Positions 21,233 through 32,421 are shown, numbered from the stretch's first letter. The stretch: 64,000 nucleotides of DNA from CADEEN01 sp963816315 (GCA_963816315.1 CAWFJZ010000029.1:528318-592317); one strand, 5' to 3'. Numbers and translations are program-made. Notes: generated by a model not told the origin, from the sequence alone.

Positions 21233-21433
21233 ATGAAGCGCCTGCTCGCCGCCTTGCTCTGTGCCGCCACGCTGCTGGCGGCCTGCGAGTCGATCGGCGT
21301 CGGCGTGGGCATCGGTGTGCCGATCGGCGGCGGCAACGTCGGCGTTTCGGTGGGTGGCAGCGTGCCGTTGCCGCGCAGCAAGCCGCCCGAGCCTGCGGCG
21401 TCTGCCGCTTCTGCGGCTTCGGCGCCGCAGTAG
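21233..21433 (+). CDS. Small Gly/Val-rich lipoprotein
   Basis: A 66-aa predicted lipoprotein. MKRLLAALLCAATLLAAC is a signal peptide with lipobox LLAAC. The mature part is a short Gly/Val-rich run (VGVGIGVPIGGGNVGVSVGG) followed by a Pro/Ala/Ser tail. AGGAG (21222-21226) sits six bases before ATG 21233, which decides this start over a TTG six bases earlier. No named family recognised. It begins nine bases after the nitronate monooxygenase stop. Confidence 0.7.
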   Translation: MKRLLAALLCAATLLAACESIGVGVGIGVPIGGGNVGVSVGGSVPLPRSKPPEPAASAASAASAPQ

Positions 21434-21703
21434 CTACGCCGCATCGGCGTCGCTGTCGCAGCCCTTGCCGGCGGCGATCCAGCGCTTCGCGAGGGGCCTG
21501 AGGGTCGATGCCATCAACCCGCAGCGGTAGCGCGTGGCTGCCGCGTCCCAGCGCAGCGCGTGACACGCGCCACTCAGTTTCAGGCTGACGAGGATGCCCA
21601 CAGGGCAGGGCTGCGACAAGCAGCAGACGCCGCAGCCGTTGCAGGCCGAGCCCCAGGCGGGCTTGGGCGGCGCGGCGGCGTGGATGCGGATCGAGCGGAT
21701 CAT
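21434..21703 (-). CDS. YkgJ-type cysteine cluster protein
   Basis: An 89-aa minus-strand protein with a CxxCxxCC motif (ACNGCGVCCLSQPCPVG) plus two further cysteines (GACHAL, YRCGLM), resembling YkgJ/UPF0153 proteins thought to bind Zn or an Fe-S cluster. Function unknown. The start ATG at 21703 (MIRSIRIHAAAPPKPAW) is chosen because the cysteine motif follows closely; longer in-frame extensions are possible. It is convergent with the small lipoprotein gene; the two stops are adjacent at 21433/21434. Confidence 0.68.
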   Translation of the reverse strand: MIRSIRIHAAAPPKPAWGSACNGCGVCCLSQPCPVGILVSLKLSGACHALRWDAAATRYRCGLMASTLRPLAKRWIAAGKGCDSDADAA

Positions 21704-21952
21704 GGCGGTTGCGATGGTGCGGCTCGAAGCGGCTGCGCGATCGCCACATGAACGCCGCAAACAAACGCCTTTCATCGCCTTCGCGCCGGCCTTCGATGCT
21801 AGAGTGCGCGCCTCAGCAGTAAAGTCCTTCCGCCCGAAAAGGAGTTTTTCCCAGACGGCGCGAACGCTAGTCCGCCCACCGGTGCAGCCGGGCCGCGGAA
21901 GGTTGTGCAACCCATCGAATGCCGCGCAGACCGCGGCCAGAGGTGAGCGACG

Positions 21953-24821
21953 ATGATGCAGCAATACAGGTCGAACTCGTACCTGTTCGGGGGCAATGCT
22001 CCCTACGTCGAAGAGCTTTACGAAGCCTATCTCGACAATCCGGGCAGCGTGCCCGACAACTGGCGCGCCTACTTCGACAAGCTGCAGAACGTGCCGGCGG
22101 TCGATGGCAGCGATGGCCGCGATGTGGCCCATGCGCCGGTGGTCGAATCGTTCGCCCAACGTGCCAAGGCCAACGCGTTTGCCGTCAAGGCCAGCGAGGC
22201 CGACCTCGCGGTGGCGCGCAAGCAGGTTCATGTGCAGTCGCTGATCGCGGCCTACCGCGTTCTCGGCAGCCGCTGGGCCGACTTGGATCCGCTGAAGCGC
22301 ACCGAGCGGCCGAAGATCCCCGAGCTCGAAGCGGCGTTCTACGACCTGACCGAGTCGGACATGGAGATCACGTTTTCGGCGACGAACACGTACTTCACGA
22401 AGGCCGAGCACATGACGCTGCGGGAGATCCTGCAGGCCCTGCGCGAAACCTACTGCGGCTCGATCGGCGTCGAGTTCATGCATTGCACCGACCCGGCCGA
22501 AAAGCGCTGGTGGCAGGAGCGGCTGGAGTCGATCCGCAGCAAGCCGAGCTTCACCAGCGACGAGAAAAAGCACATCCTCGACCGCCTCACGGCCGCTGAA
22601 GGCCTGGAGCGTTTTCTGCACACCAAGTACGTCGGCCAGAAGCGTTTCTCGCTCGAAGGCGGCGAGAGCTTCATCGCCAGTATGGACGAGGTCGTGCAGC
22701 GCGCCGGTGAGAAGGGCGTGCAGGAAATCGTCATCGGCATGGCGCACCGCGGGCGGCTGAACGTGCTCGTCAACACGCTGGGCAAGATGCCCAAGGACCT
22801 GTTCGCCGAGTTCGACCATACGGCGGCCGAAGTGCTGCCGGCCGGCGACGTCAAGTACCACCAGGGCTTTTCGAGCGACATCTCGACGCCGGGCGGTGCA
22901 GTGCACCTGAGCCTCGCCTTCAACCCGTCGCACCTCGAGATCGTCAACCCGGTGGTCGAAGGCAGCGTCAAGGCGCGCATGGACCGCCGCGGCGACATGA
23001 AGGGCGACCAGGTGCTGCCGGTGCTGGTGCACGGCGACGCCGCGTTCGCGGGGCAGGGCGTCGTGATGGAAACGCTGGCGCTGGCGCAGACGCGCGGCTA
23101 CTTCACCGGCGGCACGGTGCACATCGTCATCAACAACCAGATCGGCTTCACCACCAGCGACCCTCGCGACTCGCGCTCGACGCTGTATTGCACCGACGTG
23201 GTGAAGATGGTCGAAGCGCCGGTGATGCACGTCAACGGCGACGATCCGGAAGCCGTGGTGCTGTGTTCGCAACTGGCGATGGACTACCGCCAGCAGTTCA
23301 AGAAAGACGTGGTGGTGGACATCATCTGCTTCCGCAAGCTCGGCCACAACGAGCAGGACACGCCGGCGCTGACGCAGCCGCTGATGTACAAGAAGATCGG
23401 CCAGCACCCGGGCACGCGCAAGCTCTACGGCGACCGGCTGGTGACACAAGGCGTGATCAGCCCCGATGGCGCCGACAGCCCGGACGAACGGGTCAAGGCC
23501 TTTCGCGCGGCGATGGATGCCGGCAAGCACACCGTCGATCCGGTGCTGACCAACTTCAAGAGCAAGTACGCGGTCGATTGGGCGCCGTTCCTCGGCAAGA
23601 AGTGGACCGATGGCGCCGACACGGCGTTACCGCTGGCCGAGGTCAAGCGCCTGGCCGAGCGCATCACGACGATCCCGAAAGACTTCAAGGCCCATCCGCT
23701 GGTCGAGAAGGTGATTGCCGACCGTGCGGCGATGGGCCGCGGCGAAGTCAACGTCGATTGGGGCATGGGCGAGCACCTGGCGTTCGCGTCGCTCGTCGCC
23801 AGCGGCTACGGCGTGCGCCTGTCGGGGCAGGATTGTGGCCGCGGCACCTTCGTCCACCGCCACGCCGTGCTGCACGACCAGAACCGCGAGAAGTGGAACG
23901 AGGGCATCTACGTGCCGCTGTCCAACGTCGCCGATGGCCAGGCGCCGTTCATCGTCATCGACTCGATCCTGTCGGAAGAAGCCGTGCTCGGTTTCGAGTA
24001 CGGCTACTCGAGCGCCGAGCCGAACACGCTGACGATCTGGGAAGGCCAGTTCGGCGACTTCGTCAACGGTGCGCAGGTCGTCATCGACCAGTTCATCGCC
24101 TCGGGCGAAGTCAAGTGGGGCCGCGTCAACGGCATCACCTTGATGCTGCCGCACGGCTACGAGGGTCAGGGCCCGGAGCACAGCTCGGCGCGGCTCGAAC
24201 GCTTCATGCAGCTTGCCGCCGACAACAACATGCAGATCGTGCAGCCGACGACGTTCCAGCCAGATCTTCCATGCGCTGCGCCGGCAGATGGTGCGCATGT
24301 TCAGGAAGCCGCTGATCATCATGACGCCGAAGTCGCTGCTGCGCGCCAAGGACGCGACGTCGCCGCTGTCGGAGTTCACCAAGGGCGAGTTCAAGACCGT
24401 CATCGGCCCGGCGCGCGACGAGGTCGAGCGCGACAAGGTCAAACGCATCATCGCCTGCTCGGGCAAGGTGGCGTACGACCTGATCAAGAAGCGCGACGAG
24501 AAAAAAGCCTGGGACGTTGCGATCCTTCGCGTCGAGCAGCTCTACCCGTTTCCGCACAAATCTTTCGCTGCCGAGTTGAAGCGCTTCTCCAATGCCACCG
24601 AATTGGTTTGGTGCCAGGACGAACCGCAGAACCAGGGCGCTTGGTTCTTCATCCAGCACCAGATCCACGAAAACATGAGCGAAGGGCAGAAGCTCGGCTA
24701 CGCAGGGCGTCCCGCATCGGCGTCGCCGGCGGTCGGCTATTCGCACTTGCACGTCGAGCAGCAGAAGACGCTGCTCGACCAGGCCTTCGGCAAACTCAAA
24801 GGCTTCGTCCTCAGCAAATAA
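21953..24821 (+). CDS. odhA: 2-oxoglutarate dehydrogenase E1 component (frameshifted in this sequence)
   Basis: The thiamine-diphosphate decarboxylase of the TCA-cycle 2-oxoglutarate dehydrogenase complex, about 955 aa when one break is repaired. The N-terminus MMQQYRSNSYLFGGNAPYVE, the ThDP region (VIGMAHRGRLNVLVNTLGK, HGDAAFAGQGVVMETLALAQ), and the transketolase-type pyrimidine-binding domain (CGRGTFVHRHAVLHDQ, LPHGYEGQGPEHSSARLERF) are complete. The frame breaks at 24254-24260 after VQPTT and resumes as QIFHALRRQMVRMF to the natural end VLSK; one extra base explains it. odhB follows 21 bases later. A 5' region of about 250 bases (21704-21952) shows no clear promoter. Confidence 0.95.
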
Positions 24822-24842
24822 CTTCAAGACGAGACAACAACA

Positions 24843-26093
<1,251 letters not shown>

Positions 26094-26103
26094 GGCGGAT
26101 GCG

Positions 26104-27523
26104 ATGGCAAAAAACTTCGACGTCATCGTCATCGGCGGCGGCCCCGGCGGCTACATCGCCGCGATCCGCGCGGCGCAGCTCGGTTTCAACACCGCCTGCA
26201 TCGACGAGTGGAAGAACGGCAAGGGCGGGCCCGCGCCGGGCGGCACCTGCACCAACGTCGGCTGCATCCCGAGCAAGGCGCTGTTGCAATCGAGCGAGCA
26301 TTTCGAGCATGCGGGGCATGCGTTTGCCGATCACGGCATCGGTGTCGGCCAAGCTGTCGCTCGATATCGCCAAGATGCTCGGCCGCAAGGACACGGTCGT
26401 CAAACAGAACAACGACGGCATCCTCTACCTGTTCAAGAAGAACAAGGTGACGTTCTTCCACGGCCGCGGGTCGTTCGTGAAGGCTGCCGCCGAAGGTTGG
26501 GAGATCAAGGCCGGCGAGGAAGAGATCGTCGGCAAGCATGTCATCGTCGCCACCGGCTCGAACGCGCGCGCGTTGCCCGGTGCGCCGTTCGACGAAGACC
26601 GCATCCTGTCCAACGACGGCGCATTGCGCATCCCGTCGGTGCCGAAGACGCTCGGCCTGATCGGTTCGGGCGTGATCGGCCTGGAGATGGGCTCGGTATG
26701 GCGCCGCCTCGGCGCCGAGGTCACGGTGCTCGAAGCGCTGCCGACCTTCCTCGGCGCCGTCGATGAGCAGATCGCCAAGGAAGCGCACAAGGCGTTCACG
26801 AAGCAGGGCTTGAAGATCGAACTCGGCGTCAAGGTCGGTGAAGTCAAGTCGGGCAAGGGCGGTGTGGCCGTGGCGTACACCACGGCCAAGGGCGAAGCGG
26901 CGAAGCTCGACGTCGAGCGCCTGATCGTCTCGATCGGCCGCGTGCCGAACACGATCGGTCTGGGCGCCGAAGCCGTCGGCCTGCTGCTCGATGCGCGCGG
27001 CGCGATCGTCGTCGATGACGATTGCCGCACGAATCTGGCTAACGTCTGGGCGGTCGGCGACGTCGTGCGCGGCCCGATGCTGGCGCACAAGGCCGAAGAG
27101 GAGGGCGTTGCCGTGGCCGAGCGCATCGCGGGGCAGCATGGCCACGTCAACTTCAACACCATCCCGTGGGTGATCTACACCAGCCCGGAAATTGCCTGGG
27201 TCGGCGAGACCGAGCAGCAACTGAAGGCGCGCGGCGTGGCCTACAGGGCCGGCACCTTCCCCTTCATGGCCAACGGCCGCGCGCGTGCGCTCGGCGACAC
27301 GACGGGCATGGTGAAGATGCTCGCCGACGCCAAGAGCGACGAGATCCTCGGCGTGCACATCGTCGGCCCGATGGCGTCGGAGCTGATCGCCGAATGCGTC
27401 GTCGCGATGGAGTTCAAGGCCAGCAGCGAAGACCTGGCGCGAATCTGCCACGCGCATCCGTCGCTCTCGGAGGCGACGAAGGAAGCCGCGCTGGCGGTGG
27501 ATAAGCGCACGCTGAATTTCTAG
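26104..27523 (+). CDS. lpdA: Dihydrolipoyl dehydrogenase, E3 component (frameshifted in this sequence)
   Basis: The FAD enzyme that reoxidises lipoamide in the 2-oxoglutarate dehydrogenase complex, about 473 aa. N-terminal FAD motif VIVIGGGPGGYIAAIRAAQL; redox disulfide in CTNVGCIPSKALLQSS; NAD motif LIGSGVIGLEMGSVWRRLG; second FAD motif VWAVGDVVRGPMLAHKAEEE; C-terminal His-Glu pair in CHAHPSLSEATKEA. The frame breaks at 26341-26346 (after ADHGI) and resumes as VSAKLSLDIAKMLGRKDT. A lost GT or one extra G would explain it. The gene begins 10 bases after odhB, so the three subunits form one operon. Confidence 0.95.
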
Positions 27524-27531
27524 TGCACGTG

Positions 27532-27603
27532 AGCCCCCAAGCTCACTGCGTTCACTGCCCCCCGAGGGGGCGCTCAGCGCCCTTGGGGCGGCCCGGCGGT
27601 CGC
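27532..27603 (+). repeat. GC-rich palindromic intergenic repeat, copy B
   Basis: The lpdA-zapE gap holds a second copy of the element at 20195-20263. Positions 27555-27577 match 20216-20238 exactly, and the flanks (GCTCACTGCGTTCACTG, GGGGCGGCCCGGCG) match closely. Like copy A it abuts the next start codon (ATG 27606). Confidence 0.8.
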
Positions 27604-27605
27604 TG

Positions 27606-28703
27606 ATGGGTGTTCGCGCGCTGTACGAACGAACGCTGCAAGAGCGCGGCTACGCGAGCGACGCCGCGCAGTTGCGCGCGGTCGATGCGCTCGAACGCTG
27701 CGAGCAGGAATGGGCCGACTACAAGGCGCGGCGCAGCAACGCGGTCACCAAACTGCTGGTGCGCCCGCCGATCCCGCGCGGCGTGTACATGTGGGGCGGG
27801 GTCGGCCGCGGCAAGAGCTTCCTGATGGATTGTTTTTTCCAGTCGGTGCCGCTGACGCGCAAGACGCGGCTGCACTTTCACGAGTTCATGCGCGAGGTGC
27901 ACCGTGAATTGCAGGAGTTGAAGGGCACGCCGAACCCGCTGCAGGAGCTCGGCGCGCGCATCGCACGGCGCTTTCGCCTGATCTGCTTCGACGAGTTTCA
28001 CGTCTCCGACGTCACCGACGCGATGATCCTGCACCGCCTGCTCGACGCACTGTTCGCCAACCGGGTGTCGATCGTCACCACGTCCAACCTCCCGCCCGAC
28101 GGCCTGTACCCGAACGGTCTGCACCGCGACCGCATCCTGCCGGCGATCGCGCTGCTGAAGGACAAGCTCGAAGTCATCAACGTCGATGCCGGCACCGACT
28201 ACCGCAGCCGCGCGATGCAGCATGTCGAGCGCTACCACTGCCCGCTCGGGCCCGAGGCCGATGCCGCGCTGTCCAAAGCCTTCGACGAGATCGCCGAAGC
28301 CCGCGACGAAAACCCGCTGCTGCACATCGAGCAGCGCGAGATCACGGCGCGGCGCAAGGCCGGCGGTGTGGTCTGGTTCGATTTCAAGTGGCTGTGCGGC
28401 GGCCCGCGCTCGCAGAACGACTACCTGGAAATCGCCAGCCGCTTTCACACGCTGATCCTGTCCAACGTGCCGCAGATGCCGCCGCGCCTGTCCAGCGAGG
28501 CACGTCGCTTCACCTTGCTGATCGATGTCTTGTACGACCGGCGCGTCAAGCTCATCATGTCGGCCGAGGTGCCGGCCGAGCAGCTCTATCCTGAAGGCCC
28601 GCTGTCGCACGAGTTTCCGCGGACGGTGTCGCGGCTGATGGAGATGCAATCGGCCGAATTTCTGGCCCTGGAGCGGCGCGATGTCGATACGTCGATCACT
28701 TAG
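27606..28703 (+). CDS. zapE: Cell division protein ZapE (AFG1-like ATPase)
   Basis: A 365-aa AAA-type ATPase that associates with the Z-ring in proteobacteria. Walker A is GGVGRGKS in YMWGGVGRGKSFLMD, Walker B is LICFDEFHVSDVTDA, and the sensor segment SIVTTSNLPPDGLYPNG follows. RRFTLLIDVLYDRRVKLIMS is the family C-terminal signature. Directly after odhA-odhB-lpdA, its usual place in Burkholderiales. The next gene overlaps its 3' end by 23 bases in another frame. No good ribosome site is visible because the repeat sits just upstream. Confidence 0.93.
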   Translation: MGVRALYERTLQERGYASDAAQLRAVDALERCEQEWADYKARRSNAVTKLLVRPPIPRGVYMWGGVGRGKSFLMDCFFQSVPLTRKTRLHFHEFMREVHRELQELKGTPNPLQELGARIARRFRLICFDEFHVSDVTDAMILHRLLDALFANRVSIVTTSNLPPDGLYPNGLHRDRILPAIALLKDKLEVINVDAGTDYRSRAMQHVERYHCPLGPEADAALSKAFDEIAEARDENPLLHIEQREITARRKAGGVVWFDFKWLCGGPRSQNDYLEIASRFHTLILSNVPQMPPRLSSEARRFTLLIDVLYDRRVKLIMSAEVPAEQLYPEGPLSHEFPRTVSRLMEMQSAEFLALERRDVDTSIT

Positions 28704-29319
28704 CTTGTTGGCGCTGTTGGCCGCTGCGGCGTTCGCCGCTCCTGCGGCCGACGACGATGCCGCACAGCGCCGCCGCATCGAACGCGAGCGCGGCAACGTC
28801 ATCGCGCGGGCGCGCGCCGGCGAGGCGGCCTGTGCGCCGCGCTTTGCCGTCTCGGCCTGTGTGGCGCAGGTGCGCGACGAGCGGCGGGCGGCGCTGCTTC
28901 AGCTCGACCGGCAGCGCGCCTTGCTCGACGATGCGCAGAGGAAGCGCCGCGCGGCGGAGCGCCAGGAGCGCATCCGCCAGCGCCAGGATGCCCAGGCGCG
29001 CGAGGACGAGTCGCGTCAGCCGCCGGCTGCAGGGGCAGCTACTGCGTCGCGTGAGGCTGCGGCGCCGGCGCGCGCAGCCTCGTCGCTCGAATCCGAAGAA
29101 GCCAGCCGGCCCGGCGCGCGCCGTCGTGGCGCGGCCGTGGCGGCGGAAGAACGGGCGGCTGCGGCCAAGCGCGCCGCCGCCTCGAAGCGCCGCGCCGAAG
29201 AGGCTGCGGCGCATCGCGCGGCGGTCGAACAACGCAACCTCGAGCGCAACGCGAAAAAGCCGCCGTCGCCGTCGCTGCCTGTGCCCGCTGCCAGTGCGGC
29301 GTCGGCAACCGCGCGCTGA
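28681..29319 (+). CDS. Hypothetical exported coiled-coil protein, Ala/Arg/Glu-rich
   Basis: A 212-aa protein with a signal peptide (MSIRRSLSLLALLAAAAFAA). The mature part has two Cys (EAACAPRFAVSACVAQV) and then long charged helices rich in Arg, Glu and Ala (RQRALLDDAQRKRRAAERQE), so a periplasmic coiled coil is likely. Two Pro/Ala/Ser-rich stretches interrupt it. I do not recognise a named family, though similar low-complexity proteins follow zapE in related genomes. The start ATG 28681 overlaps zapE by 23 bases, which suggests coupled translation. Convergent with the PP2C gene, five bases apart. Confidence 0.7.
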   Translation: MSIRRSLSLLALLAAAAFAAPAADDDAAQRRRIERERGNVIARARAGEAACAPRFAVSACVAQVRDERRAALLQLDRQRALLDDAQRKRRAAERQERIRQRQDAQAREDESRQPPAAGAATASREAAAPARAASSLESEEASRPGARRRGAAVAAEERAAAAKRAAASKRRAEEAAAHRAAVEQRNLERNAKKPPSPSLPVPAASAASATAR

Positions 29320-29330
29320 GCCGCTCAGCG
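29314..29330. terminator. Possible bidirectional hairpin at convergent stops
   Basis: Perfect 7-base arms CGCTGAG and CTCAGCG around a CCG loop include the stop codons of both convergent genes (TGA at 29317-29319 on plus; TGA at 29325-29327 on minus). No U-tract follows, so it is at most a weak terminator. Confidence 0.35.
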
Positions 29331-30116
29331 GCGCGGCACGTTCTCGAGCGTCTCGACGCGAACCAGCGCCAGCGACAGGTTGTCGCCGCCGCCGCGGGCG
29401 CGCTGGCGCGCCTTGGAAACCAGCATCTCGCTGGCCTCGCGCGCCGGCAGCGTGTGCACGATGGCGCCGATCTCGCGCGGCGTGAAGTAATGCCACAAGC
29501 CGTCGCTGCAGGCCAGCACCGAGTCGCCGACTTCGAGCATGCCGAGTTCGCGCACCGCCAGCGGCGGGTCGGCATGCGTGCCCAGGCAGCCGGTCAGCAG
29601 GTTCGATTGCGGATGCGTGTTCGCTTCTTCTTCGGTGATCTGGCCTTCGTCGATCAGCCGCTGCACGTAGGAGTGATCGATCGTGCGGCTGGCCATCTCC
29701 GAGCCGCGGAAGTGATAGATGCGCGAATCGCCGGCGTGGACGATGTCGCAGCGCCGGTTGGGCCCGATGATGAACGCCGCCACCGTGCTGTGCGGCTCTT
29801 CTTCGGCCGTCATCGCGGTCAGCTTGATCATCGTGTGCGACTCCTGCACCACCTGGCGCAGCAGGTCCGGCGCGTCGTCCTTCTCCGGCACATGGCGCTC
29901 GTAGAGCTGGCGCGCCACCATGATCACCTGGTCGGCCGCCTTGCGGCCGCCGCTCTTGCCGCCCATGCCGTCGGCCAGCACCGCGAGCGCGCAGCCGGGC
30001 ACGCGCGTGTGGGCGATGAACTCGACCTGGTCTTGCTGGTACTGGCGGTCGCCGCGGTGCATGCCGGTGGCGGCATTGAGTCGATAGGCAGGCTGCAAAG
30101 CGGCGGGCGGTGGCAT
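29325..30116 (-). CDS. PP2C-family serine/threonine protein phosphatase
   Basis: A 263-aa soluble metal-dependent phosphatase of the PPM/PP2C type. Conserved motifs are RGDRQYQQDQVEF (motif 1 Asp region), CALAVLADGMGGKSGG (metal-binding DGMGG), DIVHAGDSRIYHFRG, LACSDGLWHYFT and GGGDNLSLALVRVE, all metal-binding Asp residues present. No kinase gene is close by, so its substrate is unknown. The start at 30116 (MPPPAALQPAYRLN) is one of few possible; promoter not identified. Divergent from the small DUF465 gene. Confidence 0.9.
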   Translation of the reverse strand: MPPPAALQPAYRLNAATGMHRGDRQYQQDQVEFIAHTRVPGCALAVLADGMGGKSGGRKAADQVIMVARQLYERHVPEKDDAPDLLRQVVQESHTMIKLTAMTAEEEPHSTVAAFIIGPNRRCDIVHAGDSRIYHFRGSEMASRTIDHSYVQRLIDEGQITEEEANTHPQSNLLTGCLGTHADPPLAVRELGMLEVGDSVLACSDGLWHYFTPREIGAIVHTLPAREASEMLVSKARQRARGGGDNLSLALVRVETLENVPRR

Positions 30117-30208
30117 GCGGCGAATATACGGGAAGGACCCCTCGGCACGGCGGTTGTTGTTGCCCGGATGTGAACTCGTGCCGCGCGCCTACACTCGTCG
30201 GCAAACCA

Positions 30209-30412
30209 ATGGACCAGAACCTGCATTCGCCCCAGCGGCGCCTGATCGAGCTGCGCATGGAGCATGCCGATCTGAACAGCCTGATCGACCGCGCCGCCGA
30301 ACAAATGCCGCTCGACGATCTGGCGCTGCGCCGCTTGAAGAAGCGCAGGCTGCGGCTGCGCGATCAGATCTCGCAGTTGGAGGCGATCGTCGATCCGCCC
30401 GAGCCTGCGTGA
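30209..30412 (+). CDS. YdcH family (DUF465) small protein
   Basis: A 67-aa helical protein. The stretch RLIELRMEHADLNSLIDRAA followed by LALRRLKKRRLRLRDQISQL is the typical DUF465/YdcH pattern. Function unknown; proteins of this family are short coiled coils. The start ATG 30209 is chosen because the family begins here and upstream codons cross the divergent promoter region. Its stop overlaps the helicase start (GTGA) at 30409-30412. Confidence 0.85.
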   Translation: MDQNLHSPQRRLIELRMEHADLNSLIDRAAEQMPLDDLALRRLKKRRLRLRDQISQLEAIVDPPEPA

Positions 30413-32391
30413 GCACCGACGTCCCCACGCTCGCCGAATCGGTGTCCCGGGCTTTCGGCAGCGGTGGTCCGCTGGCCGCGGCCGACCCCGGCTACACCGA
30501 ACGCGCCGTGCAGCAGCAGTTCGCGCAGGCCGTGGCCGCGGCGATCGACGACTGCGAGGCGCTCGTCGCCGAGGCCGGCACGGGGGTCGGCAAGACGTTC
30601 GCCTACCTCGTGCCCTTGTTGCTGTCGGGCAAGCGCGCGCTCGTCTCTACCGCAACGAAGAGTCTGCAGGATCAACTCTTCCTGCGCGACCTGCCGCGGC
30701 TCGTCGATGCCCTCGGCGTGCCGGTGCGCGTGGCGCTGTTGAAGGGCCGCGCGAGCTACCTCTGTCTGCACCGGCTGCAGCAGGCGCGGCAGGGTTTCGA
30801 CATGCCCGACCGCTTTGCGCTGCGCGCGCTGTCGCGCATCGAAGCCTGGGCGCCCTCGACCAGGAGCGGCGACCTGGCCGAGATCGACGGCCTCGACGAC
30901 CGCTCGCCGGTGATCCCGCTCGTGACCTCGACACGCGAGAACTGCCTGGGCAGCGACTGTCCGCAGTTCGCCGCCTGCCACGTCGTCCGCGCGCGGCGCG
31001 AAGCGATGGCGGCCGACCTCGTCGTCATCAACCACCACCTCTTCTTCGCCGACCTCGCCGTGCGCGACAGCGGCATGGCCGAGCTGCTGCCGAGCGTCGA
31101 GGCGGTGGTGTTCGACGAAGCGCATCAGCTCTCGGACGCCGGCGTGCAGTTCCTCGGCCTGGCGCTCGGCAGCTCGCAGCTGATCGACTTTGCGCGCGAC
31201 CTCACGGCCATCGGCCTGGCGCAAGCGCGCGGCCTGGCCGACTGGCCGGCGCTGGCCGGCGCGATCGAGCGCGATGCGCGCGAGCTGCGGCTGGCGGCGG
31301 CGGGCCCGCTGCGCGAAGTGCGCGCGCTGCTGAAGTTGCGCTGGAGCGAACGTTCGCAGCAGCCCGCGTTCGTGCAGGCGCTGGCCTCGCTGGCCGAGAC
31401 CGCCACGGCCGCCGAAGCGGCGCTGAAAGCGGCGATCGACATCGGCCCGGACCTCGGCCGCCTGGCCGAGCGCGCGGCGGCACTGGCGTCGGCGGCGCAG
31501 ACCTTCACCGCCGACGGCGCCGCTGGCCGCGTGCGCTGGATCGATCTGTCGGCTCACGGCGTACGCTTGATCGAGTCGCCGCTCGACATCCGCAACGTCA
31601 TTACCGCGCAGCGCGCCAAGGCGCCGAAAACCTGGATCTTCACCTCGGCCACGCTCGGCGACGACGAGGCGCTCTCCTGGTTCACGCGCTCGGCGGCGCT
31701 CGAAGACGCGCGCACGCTGCGCGTCGGCAGCCCGTTCGACTATGCGAACCATGCGCGGCTGTATGTGCCGCCGCGCTTTCCGAAACCGAACGAAGCCGGC
31801 CACGCCACCGCGGTGGCCGAGCTGGCTGCGCGCTGCGCCGCGGCGCTGGGCGGCCGCACCTTCGTGCTGACGACGACGCTGCGCGCGCTGCCGCTGGTGG
31901 CCGAGACCTTGCGTGCCGGGCTCGATGCGGCGGGCGCGTCGCAGGTCGAAGTGCTGGTGCAGGGCAGCGGCCCCAAGCGCGCGCTGCTGCAGCGCTTTCT
32001 CGATGCGCCCGCCGCCGTGCTCGTCGGCTCGCAGACCTTCTGGGAAGGCATCGACGTGCCCGGCGACGCATTGCAATGCGTGCTCATCGACAAGCTGCCG
32101 TTCCCGCCGCCGAACGATCCGCTGATCGAAGCCCGCGTCAAGGCGCTCGAGGCCGAGGGCCGCAACCCGTTCAACGAGTGTTTTGTCGCCGACGCGGCGG
32201 TGTCGTTGAAGCAAGGCGCCGGGCGGCTGGTGCGCAGCGAAACCGATCGCGGCTTGCTCGTCATCTGCGACCCGCGTGTGGCCAGCATGCCGTATGGGCG
32301 GCGGTTGATCGCGGCGCTGCCGCCGATGACGCGGCTGTCCGATGAGTCAGACGCGATCGCGTGGTTGCGCGAACTGGCCGCGGATCATTGA
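30409..32391 (+). CDS. ATP-dependent DNA helicase, DinG/YoaA type
   Basis: A 660-aa superfamily 2, XPD-like 5'-3' helicase. GTG at 30409 overlaps the upstream stop. Walker A is EAGTGVGKTFAYLVPLLL, followed by STATKSLQDQLF. Four cysteines (SYLC, then NCLGSDCPQFAAC) would hold the 4Fe-4S cluster. The Walker B box is VVFDEAHQLSD. The C-terminal helicase domain has FTSATLGD, GSQTFWEGIDVPGD and LKQGAGRLVRSETDRG (motif VI). The sequence is closer to YoaA, which acts in stalled-fork repair, than to full-length DinG, but I cannot separate the two surely. Convergent with bamD, 30 bases apart. Confidence 0.92.
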   Translation: MSTDVPTLAESVSRAFGSGGPLAAADPGYTERAVQQQFAQAVAAAIDDCEALVAEAGTGVGKTFAYLVPLLLSGKRALVSTATKSLQDQLFLRDLPRLVDALGVPVRVALLKGRASYLCLHRLQQARQGFDMPDRFALRALSRIEAWAPSTRSGDLAEIDGLDDRSPVIPLVTSTRENCLGSDCPQFAACHVVRARREAMAADLVVINHHLFFADLAVRDSGMAELLPSVEAVVFDEAHQLSDAGVQFLGLALGSSQLIDFARDLTAIGLAQARGLADWPALAGAIERDARELRLAAAGPLREVRALLKLRWSERSQQPAFVQALASLAETATAAEAALKAAIDIGPDLGRLAERAAALASAAQTFTADGAAGRVRWIDLSAHGVRLIESPLDIRNVITAQRAKAPKTWIFTSATLGDDEALSWFTRSAALEDARTLRVGSPFDYANHARLYVPPRFPKPNEAGHATAVAELAARCAAALGGRTFVLTTTLRALPLVAETLRAGLDAAGASQVEVLVQGSGPKRALLQRFLDAPAAVLVGSQTFWEGIDVPGDALQCVLIDKLPFPPPNDPLIEARVKALEAEGRNPFNECFVADAAVSLKQGAGRLVRSETDRGLLVICDPRVASMPYGRRLIAALPPMTRLSDESDAIAWLRELAADH

Positions 32392-32421
32392 GGCCGCGCG
32401 GGCCAGCGAAGGGTCGTCAGT

